A DNA stretch of 64,000 nucleotides. It comes from Aeromicrobium sp. GTDB taxonomy: Bacteria > Actinomycetota > Actinomycetes > Propionibacteriales > Nocardioidaceae. The notes under the pieces are model-generated. The model worked only from the letters and a program-made list of their open reading frames with translations. It was not told the DNA's origin and ran no database searches. The stretch covers positions 62,001 to 126,000 of the forward strand of contig NZ_JAGLCD010000002.1 of NCBI RefSeq assembly GCF_023146395.1, written 5' to 3'. The number at the start of each line of letters is the position of its first letter. Position 1 is the stretch's first letter. Made by a program: the position numbers and the translations under genes. Below are positions 44,074 through 52,987 of the stretch, piece after piece.

Positions 44074-45813
44074 TCAGCCGCCGTTGCCGCCACCGCCACC
44101 GCCACCGCCACCGCCGCCCCCACCATCGGTGGGTGCCGCCGCCACGGTCAGGGCGATCGTGGAGTCCGGCGAGACGCGGCTGCCGGCATCGAGCGACTGC
44201 TCGAGCACGGTGCCGGCGGTCTCGTCCGGCTCGGTACGGCTCTGCTGGGCGATCTTCGCCGGATCGAACCCGGCCTGCGTGAGGGCCGCGATCGCCGCGT
44301 TGACGTCCATGCCCGTGACGTCCGGCACCTGGATCTGTCCCTTGGAGACGATCAGCGTGACGCTCTGGCCGGGATCGAGCATCGTGCCGGCGGGCGGGTT
44401 GGACTGGATCACGGTGTCGGCCTGCTGGTCGGAGTCGCGATCCTCGCGGGTCACCTGCAGGCCGAGCTGCTGCAGGGTCTGAGCTGCCTGCTCGTACGTG
44501 AGGTCACGGACGTCCGGCACCTCGACCGGCTCCGGCCCGCTGCTGACGATCAGGGTGATCTCGGTGCCTTCGTCGACCGTCGTGCCGACGTCGGGATCGG
44601 TGCCGATGACACTGCCGTCGGGCACCTCGGCGTCGGCGCGGGTCTCCTGCTGGGCGGCGACCGTGAGCCCGGCCTCGGTGAGCCGTCCGGTGGCGGCGTC
44701 GACGGTCTGCCCCGCCACGTCCGGGACCTCGACGGTGGGCGTGGGCGGCGGATCGGGCTCGGTGAGCTTCCAGATGCCGAAACCGGCCGCGATCAGCAGC
44801 AGGACGACGAGGGCGCCGATGGCCCACCACTTGCCCGTGCCGGAGGACTCGTCCTCGTCGACGGCGCGACGCGCACCCGGCTCGCGCGGCGGCATGGCGA
44901 CCGCCGGCGCGACCTGGGTCGCGGCCGTGGCGGGGACTGTGCTGGTGGGAGCGTCGACCCGGTGTCCGGCGACGGCCCGCTCGATGTCGCGGCGCATGTC
45001 GCCCGCGGACTGGTACCGGTCGTCGACGCGCTTCGCGAGCGCCTTGGCCACGATGTGGTCGATCGACATCGAGACGTCGGGGTTGAGCTGGGACGGCGGC
45101 CGGGCCTCCTCGCGCACGTGCTGGTACGCGACCGAGACCGGGCTGTCGCCGACGAACGGGGGACGTCCCGTGAGCAGCTCGTACAGCAGGCAGCCCGTGG
45201 AGTAGATGTCGCTGCGGGCGTCAACGGTCTCGCCGCGGGCCTGCTCCGGCGAGAGGTACTGGGCCGTGCCGATGACGGCCGCGGTCTGCGTCATGGCCGA
45301 CGAGGCGTCCGCGATCGCCCGGGCGATGCCGAAGTCCATGACCTTGACCTGCCCGGAAGGCGTCAGCATGACGTTGGCGGGCTTGATGTCGCGGTGGATG
45401 ATGCCGGAGCGGTGGCTGTAGTCGAGCGCGCTGAGGATGTCGGCGGTGATCGTCAGGGCGCGCTCGGGAAGGATCTTGCGGCCGTCGCGCAGGACTTCGC
45501 GCAGGGTCTGACCCTCGACGAGCTCCATCACGATGTAGGGGATCGAGGTTCCCTGCTCGTTGGGGGCCTCGCCGGTGTCGTAGACCGCGACGATCGACGG
45601 GTGGTTCAGCGCGGCCGAGGACTGGGCCTCACGGCGGAAGCGCTCCTGGAACGTGGGGTCGGACGCCAGGTCGGGACGGAGCTGCTTGATCGCGACCGTG
45701 CGCCCCAGACGGCGGTCGCTGGCCAGGCGGACGTCCGCCATGCCGCCACGGCCCAGGATCTCGCCGAGCTCGTAGCGGCCACCGAGGAGGGCGGAGCTGT
45801 GGGGTTCCGTCAT
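44074..45813 (-). CDS. pknB: Serine/threonine protein kinase with PASTA repeats
   Basis: Transmembrane kinase of 579 residues. Kinase domain (about 10-270): LGRGGMADVRLASDRRLGRT, IIHRDIKPANVMLT, DFGIARA and the activation loop TQTAAVIGTAQYLSPEQARG. A TM at about 335-355 (WWAIGALVVLLLIAAGFGIW) leads to three external PASTA domains (VEVPDVAGQTV, VEVPDVRDLTY, IQVPDVTGMDV) that bind muropeptides. It ends in a run of about thirteen glycines and NGG, encoded by a GGN trinucleotide tract near 44074-44130. Mycobacterial PknB has four PASTA units; three here. Controls wall synthesis and division with PstP. Confidence 0.95.
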   Translation of the reverse strand: MTEPHSSALLGGRYELGEILGRGGMADVRLASDRRLGRTVAIKQLRPDLASDPTFQERFRREAQSSAALNHPSIVAVYDTGEAPNEQGTSIPYIVMELVEGQTLREVLRDGRKILPERALTITADILSALDYSHRSGIIHRDIKPANVMLTPSGQVKVMDFGIARAIADASSAMTQTAAVIGTAQYLSPEQARGETVDARSDIYSTGCLLYELLTGRPPFVGDSPVSVAYQHVREEARPPSQLNPDVSMSIDHIVAKALAKRVDDRYQSAGDMRRDIERAVAGHRVDAPTSTVPATAATQVAPAVAMPPREPGARRAVDEDESSGTGKWWAIGALVVLLLIAAGFGIWKLTEPDPPPTPTVEVPDVAGQTVDAATGRLTEAGLTVAAQQETRADAEVPDGSVIGTDPDVGTTVDEGTEITLIVSSGPEPVEVPDVRDLTYEQAAQTLQQLGLQVTREDRDSDQQADTVIQSNPPAGTMLDPGQSVTLIVSKGQIQVPDVTGMDVNAAIAALTQAGFDPAKIAQQSRTEPDETAGTVLEQSLDAGSRVSPDSTIALTVAAAPTDGGGGGGGGGGGGGNGG

Positions 45814-45877
45814 GAGGACACTCTCCCAAAGTCGAGGTCGATCCCGGGCGAACCGGGGAAATGAAGTCGTGACGTGG

Positions 45878-47347
45878 TCATGAGGAGAGCAGCGCCTCCA
45901 TGACCGCCTTGGCGATCGGACCTGCGAGCCGCCCCCCGGAGATGTCGTCGGTGGCCGTGGCCGACTCGACGACGACCGCGACCGCGACCTGGTTCTCGCC
46001 GGAGCCGGCGAACGAGGCGAACCAGGCGAGGTTCGGCAGGTCGCCGCCCCGCTGCGCCGTGCCGGTCTTGCCGCCGACGGTCTGGCCGGGGATGCGGGCC
46101 GAGCTGGCCGTGCCGCCCTCGACGGTGCTGATCATCATCTGCTGCATCATCGCGGCGTGCTCGGGCGAGAGCGCCCGGCCGTACTCCTCGCCGTCGCCGG
46201 CGTCATCCAGGATCCGCAGGCTCGGGTCACGGACGGTCTGGACGAGGTGCGGCTTCATGACGACCCCGTCGTTGGCGATGCCTGCGGCGACCATAGCCAT
46301 CTGCAGCGGGGTGGCGGCGACCTCGAACTGGCCGATGCCGGACTGGGCCAGCTGGGGCGCCTCGAGCTCGGTGCCCTCGGTCGTGAACCGGCTCGCGTTG
46401 GACGCGATGCCCTCGATGAGCTTGTCGCCGAAACCGAACTTCGCGGCCTGCTCCTCGAGCGCACCCTGGCCGACCTGCGTGGCGAGCGACCCGAAGGAGA
46501 CGTTGCACGAGACGTTGAGCGCCTGCTCGAGCGAGATCTGGTCGCCCCCGCAGTTGCCGCCGCCAGCGTTGGGCAGCGTGTACTCGATGCCGGGGAAGCT
46601 GAGCTCCGATCCGCCCTGGACGACCGAGGCGGGCGTGAGGTTGAGCTGCTCGAGCGCGGCCGAGGCCGTGACGAGCTTGAAGGTCGAGCCGGGCGGCAGG
46701 ATCTCCTGCGTCGAGCGGTTCAGCAGGGGCTTGGCGGGGTCGTCGTTGAGCGCGGTCCACGCCTGCGTGACGGCGCCGAAGTCGTGCGACGCCAGCGCGT
46801 TCGGGTCGTACGAGGGCTGCGACACCATCGCGAGGATCTCGCCGGTCTGCGGGTCGAGGGCCACGACGGACCCCTTCGTGCCGCTCGGCAGAGCGGCGAG
46901 GGCCGCGGCCGCCGTGGTCTGCGCGGACCGGTCGATCGTGAGCTCCACGCTGCCGCCCTTGGGCTGCTTGTTGGCCACGAGGTCGACGACCCGGTTGACG
47001 AACAGCCGGTTGTCGCTGCCGGAGAGGATCGGGTTCTCGCTGTTCTCGACCGCCGAACGACCGTAGGTGTACGAGAAGTAGCCGGTCAGGTGCGCGAAGA
47101 GTGCGCCCTCCGGATAGGTGCGCAGGAACTCGAACTGGTCGTCGGACCGGACGCTGTGAGCGACCGGCTCGCCGTCGACCAGGATCGCGCCGCGCTCCCG
47201 GGAGTACTCGTCGTCGATGACCCGCTTGTTGTTGGGCTCGGCGTTGAGGTTGTCGGCGTCGATGAACTGCACGTACGTGGCATTGCCCATCAGCGCCAGG
47301 AACAGCACCAGGCAGGCGACCGCGAGTCGTCGGATGGGGGTGTTCAC
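45878..47347 (-). CDS. pbpA: Penicillin-binding protein A (transpeptidase)
   Basis: Class B PBP of 489 residues. N-terminal TM (LAVACLVLFLALMGNATYVQ), a dimerisation part with RGAILVDGEPVAHSV, and the transpeptidase domain with SxxK in PPGSTFKLVTA, SxN in NVSCNVSFGS and KTG in VGGKTGTAQRGG, all intact. It cross-links septal peptidoglycan and is a PknB target in mycobacteria. Its start overlaps the rodA stop by four bases. The pknB gene follows after 64 bp. Confidence 0.95.
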   Translation of the reverse strand: MNTPIRRLAVACLVLFLALMGNATYVQFIDADNLNAEPNNKRVIDDEYSRERGAILVDGEPVAHSVRSDDQFEFLRTYPEGALFAHLTGYFSYTYGRSAVENSENPILSGSDNRLFVNRVVDLVANKQPKGGSVELTIDRSAQTTAAAALAALPSGTKGSVVALDPQTGEILAMVSQPSYDPNALASHDFGAVTQAWTALNDDPAKPLLNRSTQEILPPGSTFKLVTASAALEQLNLTPASVVQGGSELSFPGIEYTLPNAGGGNCGGDQISLEQALNVSCNVSFGSLATQVGQGALEEQAAKFGFGDKLIEGIASNASRFTTEGTELEAPQLAQSGIGQFEVAATPLQMAMVAAGIANDGVVMKPHLVQTVRDPSLRILDDAGDGEEYGRALSPEHAAMMQQMMISTVEGGTASSARIPGQTVGGKTGTAQRGGDLPNLAWFASFAGSGENQVAVAVVVESATATDDISGGRLAGPIAKAVMEALLSS

Positions 47348-48723
47348 AGCTTGACCACCTGGGTCGCCTCGTCCTCGCTGACGGGCTGCACCGGCGGGGC
47401 CGGGCGCCGCGTCTGGTCGCTGATGCGCAGCAGGATCGCGATGATCGCCCAGTTCATGACGATCGACGACCCGCCTTGGGACAGGAAGGGTGTCGTGAGA
47501 CCCGTCAGCGGGATCAGGTGCGTGACGCCGCCGACCACGACGAAGACCTGGATGGCCATCGAGATCGCCAGACCGGCGGCCAGCAGCTTGCCGAACGCGT
47601 CACGACAGGTCAGGGCGATGCGCAGACCGCGCTCGACGATGAGCCCGTAGATCAGGAGGATCGCCATGAGGCCGGTGAGGCCCAGCTCCTCGCCCAACGA
47701 GGTGGCGATGAAGTCGGAGTAGCCGATCGGGGTCAGCTCGGGGCTGCCCTGTCCCCAGCCGCGACCCAGCAGACCACCGTGGGCGAGTCCGTAGAGCGCG
47801 TTGATGATCTGGCCGTTCTGGTCAGGATCGCCGAAGGGGTCCTGCCAGGCCTCGAAGCGTCGCCGGACGTGGCTGAACTGCAGGTACCCGAACCACGTGC
47901 CCAGGGCGAACAGCCCGCCGCCCACGACGATCCAGCCGGCGCGCTCGGTCGCGATGAACAGCAGCACGACGAACAGGCCGAAGAACAGCAGCGAGGACCC
48001 GAGGTCGCGCTGCAGCACGAGGATGCCGATGCTGACGAGCCAGCCGATCATGATCGGGCCGAGGTCACGGGCGCGCGGCAGGTCGACGCCGAGCACGCGG
48101 CGTCCGGCCAGCGCCAGCGCCTCGCGCTTCTCGGCGAGGTAGCCGGCGAAGAAGATCGCGAGACAGATCTTCGCGGCCTCGCCCGGCTGGAAGCTGAAGG
48201 GGCCGAGGTTGATCCAGATGCGGGCGCCGCGGATGTTCTGGCCGATGCCCGGCAGCAGCGGCAGGATCAGCAGCACCACGGCGGCGAGGCCGAACGAGTA
48301 GGTGAGCGTCTGCAGGCGCCGGTGGTCGCGCACCACGAGCAGCACGGTCGCGAAGGCGGCGACCCCGATGCCGGTCCACATGAGCTGGTTGGGGGCCAGC
48401 GACGTCCAGCTGTCGCGCCGGGCCTCCATGCCCAGGTCGATCCGGTAGATCATCGCGAGCCCGAGGCCGTTGAGGCACAGCACGAGCGGCAGGAGCACGG
48501 GATCGGCGTACGGCGCGAAGCGGCGGATCAGCAGATTCGCGGCGACCGCGACCACGACCAACGTGACGGCCAGGCCCACCGCGCCGGCGGGCACGCGTCC
48601 CTCGGCACCCAGGCCCACGGCGCAGTAGGCGAAGATCGCCAGCCCGACGGCCATGACGGTCAGGACCAGCTCGGCGCCGCGGCGCTTGCGGGGCACCCAG
48701 GTGGTCTCTCCGGTGCCGCTCAC
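47344..48723 (-). CDS. rodA: RodA/FtsW/SpoVE-family peptidoglycan glycosyltransferase
   Basis: Polytopic SEDS protein of 459 residues with about twelve TM segments. SEDS marks: GARIWINLGPFSFQPGEAAK, VLQRDLGSSLLFFGLFVVLL, DPFGDPDQNGQIINALYGLA and the catalytic-region FIATSLGEELGLTGLMAILL, with TTPFLSQGGSSIVMNWAII near the end. It polymerises lipid II glycan chains with its partner PbpA, encoded next and overlapping. Its own start overlaps the pstP stop (48720-48723). Confidence 0.95.
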   Translation of the reverse strand: MSGTGETTWVPRKRRGAELVLTVMAVGLAIFAYCAVGLGAEGRVPAGAVGLAVTLVVVAVAANLLIRRFAPYADPVLLPLVLCLNGLGLAMIYRIDLGMEARRDSWTSLAPNQLMWTGIGVAAFATVLLVVRDHRRLQTLTYSFGLAAVVLLILPLLPGIGQNIRGARIWINLGPFSFQPGEAAKICLAIFFAGYLAEKREALALAGRRVLGVDLPRARDLGPIMIGWLVSIGILVLQRDLGSSLLFFGLFVVLLFIATERAGWIVVGGGLFALGTWFGYLQFSHVRRRFEAWQDPFGDPDQNGQIINALYGLAHGGLLGRGWGQGSPELTPIGYSDFIATSLGEELGLTGLMAILLIYGLIVERGLRIALTCRDAFGKLLAAGLAISMAIQVFVVVGGVTHLIPLTGLTTPFLSQGGSSIVMNWAIIAILLRISDQTRRPAPPVQPVSEDEATQVVKL

Positions 48724-50030
48724 GGAACCACCGTCTCCGTCGGAGCGGGCATCGTCGGAGCGACCGGGGTGGTCGGCGTGGTCGGGGTGGGCGCCGGCAT
48801 CGCGTCGTCGCGCAGGTCGCGCACGATCTGCTCGGCATCGGCCAGGTCGGTGGCCTCGATGCCGTCACGGACCTGGCTCTGCTGGAACGAGGAGAGGTCG
48901 TCGACCTGGATGTCGGTCTCGGTCTCGAGGTGCTTGAGGGTCACGAAGGGCAGGTCGGCGTCGACGCCGCGGTAGATCGCGACGGTGCCGTCGGAGTCGC
49001 TGACGAAGTACTGGTCCTGCGTCCACTGGTACGCATACCAGGCGGCCGCCCCGATGACCGCGAGCAGCACGACGACCGCGGCGATCCACCGGGCCCACCG
49101 CCACCGAGAGGGCTCGCGGGGCGCGTAGCGCAGCTCCTCGGGGTCGACCGCGAACCGCGCCGTCGAGTCGTGGACGTCGACCGCGGCACCGCGGCGCGGC
49201 TGCGGGGACTCGGCGGCCGCACCGACGAGCTGGGGCCGACCGTCGGCGCACGCGAGATCGGACTCCTCGTCGATCGACGAGGCCTCGACCATCTCACCGA
49301 TCACGACCGTGACGTTGTCGGCGCCGCCGCCCTCGAGCGCGAGTCGGACGAGCTCGGTGGCAGCGACGTCGATCGACTCCGCACCGAGTGCCCGGGCGAT
49401 CGCGTCGTCCTCGACCATGTCGGAGAGGCCGTCGCTGCACAGCAGGTAGCGGTCGCCGAGCTGTGGCTGCAGCCACGAGTAGTCGGCCTCGAAGTCGTCG
49501 CGGCCGAGCATGGCGCGCAGCAGGAGCGACCGGTGCGGGTGGTGCCGTGCCTCCTCCGGCGTGATGCGGCCCTCGTCGACCAGGCTCTGCACGAACGTGT
49601 GGTCGGCGCTGAGCTGCGTGAGGCGCTGGCCGCGCAGGCGGTAGGCGCGCGAGTCGCCCAGGTGGGCCACGGCGAACTTCTCGCCGTCCCACAGCATCGC
49701 CTCGACGGTGGTGCCCATGCCCTCGACCGCGGGATCGGCCTCGATCAGGTCGCCGAGTCGCTGGTTGGCGGCGTTCACGACGTCGGTCAGGTGCTCGAGG
49801 GCGTCGCCCTCTCCCGGGTCGTCGGTGGTGGTGTCGTCGACCGACCGGATGATCGTGACGGCCTCGGAAGAGGCGAGGTCACCCGCCGCGGCGCCGCCCA
49901 TGCCGTCGGCCAGCAGCAGCAGGTGGGGACTGGCGTACCCGGAGTCCTGGTTGTTCGACCGGCGCAGGCCGACGTCGGTGAGCGCGGTGTAGCGCAGCGC
50001 GAGCGGGGTCTCGGACACGGGCGTCGTCAC
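48720..50030 (-). CDS. pstP: PP2C-family Ser/Thr phosphatase
   Basis: Membrane phosphatase of 436 residues that reverses PknA/PknB phosphorylation. Catalytic domain (1-240): ALTDVGLRRSNNQDSGYA, LLLLADGMGGAAAGDLAS, GMGTTVEAMLW, VAHLGDSRAYRLRGQRLTQL, LLCSDGLSDMVEDD and GGGADNVTVVIG, with the metal-binding Asp residues. A TM (WIAAVVVLLAVIGAAAWYAY, about 305-325) and an external domain with YFVSDSDGTVAIYRGV follow, then a Pro/Thr tail. GTG 50030 overlaps the fhaB stop (GTGA). Confidence 0.95.
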   Translation of the reverse strand: MTTPVSETPLALRYTALTDVGLRRSNNQDSGYASPHLLLLADGMGGAAAGDLASSEAVTIIRSVDDTTTDDPGEGDALEHLTDVVNAANQRLGDLIEADPAVEGMGTTVEAMLWDGEKFAVAHLGDSRAYRLRGQRLTQLSADHTFVQSLVDEGRITPEEARHHPHRSLLLRAMLGRDDFEADYSWLQPQLGDRYLLCSDGLSDMVEDDAIARALGAESIDVAATELVRLALEGGGADNVTVVIGEMVEASSIDEESDLACADGRPQLVGAAAESPQPRRGAAVDVHDSTARFAVDPEELRYAPREPSRWRWARWIAAVVVLLAVIGAAAWYAYQWTQDQYFVSDSDGTVAIYRGVDADLPFVTLKHLETETDIQVDDLSSFQQSQVRDGIEATDLADAEQIVRDLRDDAMPAPTPTTPTTPVAPTMPAPTETVVP

Positions 50031-50521
50031 TTCCGCAGCTCGACGATGGTCTTGCCGAGGCGGACCTGCACCCCGAGCGCGATCGGCACGGGCGTCGTGA
50101 CCCGCTGGCTGCCGATGAAGGTGCCGTTGGTGGAGCCGACGTCCTCGACGAACCACTCGGCGCCGTTGCTCGCGAAGCGGGCGTGCCGGGTGGAGACGTA
50201 GTCGTCGTCGAGCCGGATCGCCGCGTCGGTGCCACGCCCGAGCAGGATGGGCTGGTCGCCGAGCGGGACGCTCTGGCCGGCGTTGGGCCCGTCGGTGACG
50301 TACAGGAGCTTGGGCGTGCCGCGCTGGGGGCGGCGCGGCTTGGTGACCTTGGCCTTGGGGGCCGGCTTGGGCGTGCGCGCGGCGACGCCGGGCCCGGCCG
50401 GGGTCTCGGTGACCTTGGTGCCGAAGATGTCGGTGCGGATGACCGAGACCGCCGAGAGGACGAAGATCCACAGCACGGCCAGGAAGCCGAGCTTGATGAG
50501 CGTCAAGGTGAGCTCGGACAT
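50027..50521 (-). CDS. fhaB: FHA-domain protein FhaB/FipA
   Basis: Protein of 164 residues: an N-terminal TM (LIKLGFLAVLWIFVLSAVSV), a basic Pro-rich linker (KPAPKAKVTKPRRPQRG) and a C-terminal FHA domain with ILLGRGTDAAIRLDDDYVST, RHARFASNGAEWFVEDVGST and NGTFIGSQRV. The FHA Arg, Ser and Asn that bind phospho-Thr are present. In mycobacteria FhaB (FipA) links PknA/PknB signalling to FtsZ and FtsQ. ATGA overlap with fhaA. Confidence 0.95.
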   Translation of the reverse strand: MSELTLTLIKLGFLAVLWIFVLSAVSVIRTDIFGTKVTETPAGPGVAARTPKPAPKAKVTKPRRPQRGTPKLLYVTDGPNAGQSVPLGDQPILLGRGTDAAIRLDDDYVSTRHARFASNGAEWFVEDVGSTNGTFIGSQRVTTPVPIALGVQVRLGKTIVELRK

Positions 50522-51243
50522 CAGGCCTCCCGTGCCGTGAGTCGGACGACGACGGTCGTGTTGCCCAGGCGCATCTCGGACCCGTCGGGCACGGCGGCCG
50601 ACGAGACGCGGTGGCCGTTGAGCACGACGCCGTTGGTGGATCCGAGGTCGGTGACCGTGATCTGGACGGTCTCGCCGGTGTCGTGGATCGTGAGCTCGCA
50701 GTGGCGCCGCGAGATACCCGGGTCGTCGATGCGCAGGTCGGACTCCGAGCCGCGACCGATCACGAGGCCGGGCGGGGTCAGGGGGTGGCGTTGGCCACCG
50801 ATCTCGAGGTACGCCTCGGCACGGCGGGCGGCGGAGTCGGTCATGCGTGCGCCAGCGGCCGGGCGCACGGCGGCGTTGGTGCGGCTGCGCACCCGGAAGC
50901 GGCCGGTGCCGAGCTCGGGGGCCTCGACGAACTCGATCGCGAGCCCGCCGGCGAGCGTGTAGCGCTGCTCGTGGACGTGCTCGCGCACGAGCGTGCTGAG
51001 CTCGCCGGTGAGGGTCTCGCCGAAGGGGACGAGCCGCGCGTGGTCCTCGGGCGAGAGCTCGACGGTGAAGTCGTTCGGGACGAGCCGGCGGTCGCGGGAC
51101 AGGACCTGGGCGGAGTTGTCGATCTCGCGCTGCAGGGCCGCGGCGATCTCGACGGGCTGCACGGCGCTGCGGAAGGCTCGGGCGAAAGCGCTCGTGACCA
51201 CCCCTTCGAGCCGTTGCTCGAAGCGCTGGAGAACTCCAGCCAT
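50521..51243 (-). CDS. fhaA: FHA-domain protein FhaA (DUF3662 plus FHA)
   Basis: Protein of 240 residues. N-terminal DUF3662 domain (MAGVLQRFEQRLEGVVTSAF, VQPVEIAAALQREID, RRLVPNDFTVELSPEDH) and C-terminal FHA domain (LVIGRGSESDLRIDDPGISR, RHCELTIHD, DLGSTNGVVLNGHRV). FhaA binds phosphorylated MviN and PknB and affects peptidoglycan synthesis. Shorter than mycobacterial FhaA (about 520 residues), lacking the long Gly/Gln-rich middle; many Actinobacteria have this short form. First gene of the envelope operon, divergent from tRNA-Leu. Confidence 0.95.
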   Translation of the reverse strand: MAGVLQRFEQRLEGVVTSAFARAFRSAVQPVEIAAALQREIDNSAQVLSRDRRLVPNDFTVELSPEDHARLVPFGETLTGELSTLVREHVHEQRYTLAGGLAIEFVEAPELGTGRFRVRSRTNAAVRPAAGARMTDSAARRAEAYLEIGGQRHPLTPPGLVIGRGSESDLRIDDPGISRRHCELTIHDTGETVQITVTDLGSTNGVVLNGHRVSSAAVPDGSEMRLGNTTVVVRLTAREA

Positions 51244-51361
51244 GACGCCCCCTTCGCTCGCATCGGTCGTGCACCTTCGTCGATCGTATCGACACCGGGT
51301 CTGGAGCGCGTCCCTCCGGTGCTAGACTCGGTCGTCGTTCGGCTCAGGCCGGATGATTGTC

Positions 51362-51444
51362 GCGCGAGTGGCGGAATGGTAGACGCGCTGGCTTCAGGTG
51401 CCAGTGTCCGCAAGGGCGTGGGGGTTCAAATCCCCCCTCGCGCA
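51362..51444 (+). tRNA. tRNA-Leu (CAG anticodon)
   Basis: Acceptor strands GCGCGAG (51362-51368) and CTCGCGC (51437-51443) pair, discriminator A at 51444, no encoded CCA. The D-arm has GGCGGAATGGTAGACGC. Anticodon stem CTGGC / GCCAG encloses TTCAGGT, giving CAG. A long variable arm (TGTCCGCAAGGGCGT) and the T-arm GGGGGTTCAAATCCCCC confirm a class II leucine tRNA. Confidence 0.96.
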
Positions 51445-51448
51445 CGCT

Positions 51449-51494
51449 ATGAATCAGCCGGGCCCCCGTTCTTTTGGGGGCCCGGCTGATTCAT
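51449..51494 (+). terminator. Strong terminator after tRNA-Leu
   Basis: A 19 bp perfect stem: ATGAATCAGCCGGGCCCCC (51449-51467) with GGGGGCCCGGCTGATTCAT (51476-51494), loop GTTCTTTT, then TTCAT. It begins 5 nt after the tRNA. Confidence 0.9.
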
Positions 51495-51660
51495 TTCATG
51501 GACTTGGGGATTTGAGGAGAAGCAAGGAACGAGCGACGGGGTCCCCCTCGCGCACGCCCGCAGGTGCGCCGGGCCGCACCCCGCACCACCCGCCGCGGTG
51601 CAACCGCGGCGAAAGCCGCGCCCCGCCGGGCGTGACGCGAGCCCCCCACCCCGCGCCCCC

Positions 51661-51900
51661 TCACGCCCCCCGCACCCAGTCGATCAACGCCAGGGCCAGC
51701 ACGAGCGAGGCGGCCGCGACCGGGAGGGCCGCCCAGCGGATCGAGATCTCGTCGTCGCCGACCAGGCCGATCACGACGCAGGCGATGCCGGCAGGCAGTG
51801 CGACCAGGACCGGCGCGGCGAGCCAGCGCCGAGCGAGTCCGAGCAGTGCCCCGAGGCCCAGGAGTCCGCCGCCCCAGATGAGCAGCCCGACGGGGTCCAT
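51661..51900 (-). CDS. Small hypothetical membrane protein
   Basis: From ATG 51900, 79 residues starting MDPVGLLIWGGGLLGLGALL with three hydrophobic stretches (about 5-22, 30-48 and 58-74: VLVALPAGIACVVIGLV, LPVAAASLVLALALIDW). No family recognised. High third-position GC supports coding. Divergent from the MerR-type gene; no functional clue. Confidence 0.5.
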   Translation of the reverse strand: MDPVGLLIWGGGLLGLGALLGLARRWLAAPVLVALPAGIACVVIGLVGDDEISIRWAALPVAAASLVLALALIDWVRGA

Positions 51901-51985
51901 GCAGCCGAGGCTAGCTCCTGGGGGTGGTCGGGGCCCGATCTCGGCGTGCGGATCGCCCGCCACCCCCTACGCTCGTGCTGAGATC

Positions 51986-52978
51986 ATGGTCGACCACGAG
52001 AGCCCGAGCCTGGAGCCCACCGGGTCGGCAGAGCCCGAGGTCAGCGCACTGGCGTGGAGCGTCGGCGCGGTGGCCCGGCGTCTGCACGTCTCCCCGTCGA
52101 CGTTGCGCACGTGGGAGCGTCGCTACGGTCTCGGGCCCACCGAGCGCACCAAGGGTGGACACCGCCGGTACTCCGAGCTCGACATCTCCCGGGTGGAGCT
52201 GTTGCACGGCCTGATCGGTCGCGGGGTCGCGCCACGTACGGCGGCGCGGCTGGCGGCGACCCAGGGCGTGACCCCCGTGGCCCACACGGGGGAGACGGCC
52301 GACGTGGCCGATGCCCTGGAGGCTCCCGAGCTGTTCGCGGCCGACGTGCTGACCGCGGCCGCACGGTTCGACGGTGGCCGGCTGAGCCGGCTCCTGGCCG
52401 TCGTGGTGGTCGAGCACGGGGTCATCGACGCCTGGGACACCTACCTGCAGCCGGCCCTGCGCCACGTGGGCGACTCGGTGGCCGACGGGATCATTGGCGT
52501 CGACGCCGGGCACCTCGTGAGCGACACGCTCGCCACGGAGCTGCGGGCCTACGTGCGCGCCTGGCCCGATCTGGACCGCCGGCACGCCGGGGTGCTCCTG
52601 GCGACCGTCGAGGACGATCCGCACTCGCTGCCGGTCGTGGCGTTGCAGGCCGCGCTCGCGGGCCGCGGGGTCGCCAGCCACTCCTTCGGTGCCCGGCTCC
52701 CGGCCGGCGCGCTCGCCAACGTGATCGCGACGGTGCACCCCGCCGTGGTCTTCCTGTGGTCGAGCGCCGAGATGTCGCCCGACGACCACGTGTGGCAGGT
52801 GTCCTCGGCCGCACGCGCCGATGCGCTCGTCGTGCTCGCCGGCCCTGGGTGGCCGGCGCGGATGCACCACGAGGAGCCGAGTCGGGTCGCGCGACCCACG
52901 AGCCTGACCGACACCGTCGACGTCGTGCTGGCGCGCCTGGCCGATCTGTCCGAGAAGCCCCTCCGTACCGACCAGTAG
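51986..52978 (+). CDS. MerR-family regulator with B12-binding-like C-terminal domain
   Basis: Protein of 330 residues. MerR HTH at about 20-90: WSVGAVARRLHVSPSTLRTW, ERRYGLGPTERTKGGHRRYS. A helical middle (VADALEAPELFAADVLTAAA) and a cobalamin-type fold follow: HAGVLLATVEDDPHSLPVVA, LAGRGVASHSFGARLPAGAL, HPAVVFLWSSAEMSPD. The layout equals CarH/LitR light- or B12-dependent repressors. The CarH axial-His region reads EDDPHSLPV, so a His is there, but the helical domain's second His and the usual ExxxxH spacing are not certain. Start ATG 51986. No carotenoid genes nearby; targets unknown. Confidence 0.82.
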   Translation: MVDHESPSLEPTGSAEPEVSALAWSVGAVARRLHVSPSTLRTWERRYGLGPTERTKGGHRRYSELDISRVELLHGLIGRGVAPRTAARLAATQGVTPVAHTGETADVADALEAPELFAADVLTAAARFDGGRLSRLLAVVVVEHGVIDAWDTYLQPALRHVGDSVADGIIGVDAGHLVSDTLATELRAYVRAWPDLDRRHAGVLLATVEDDPHSLPVVALQAALAGRGVASHSFGARLPAGALANVIATVHPAVVFLWSSAEMSPDDHVWQVSSAARADALVVLAGPGWPARMHHEEPSRVARPTSLTDTVDVVLARLADLSEKPLRTDQ

Positions 52979-52987
52979 CATCGGCCC

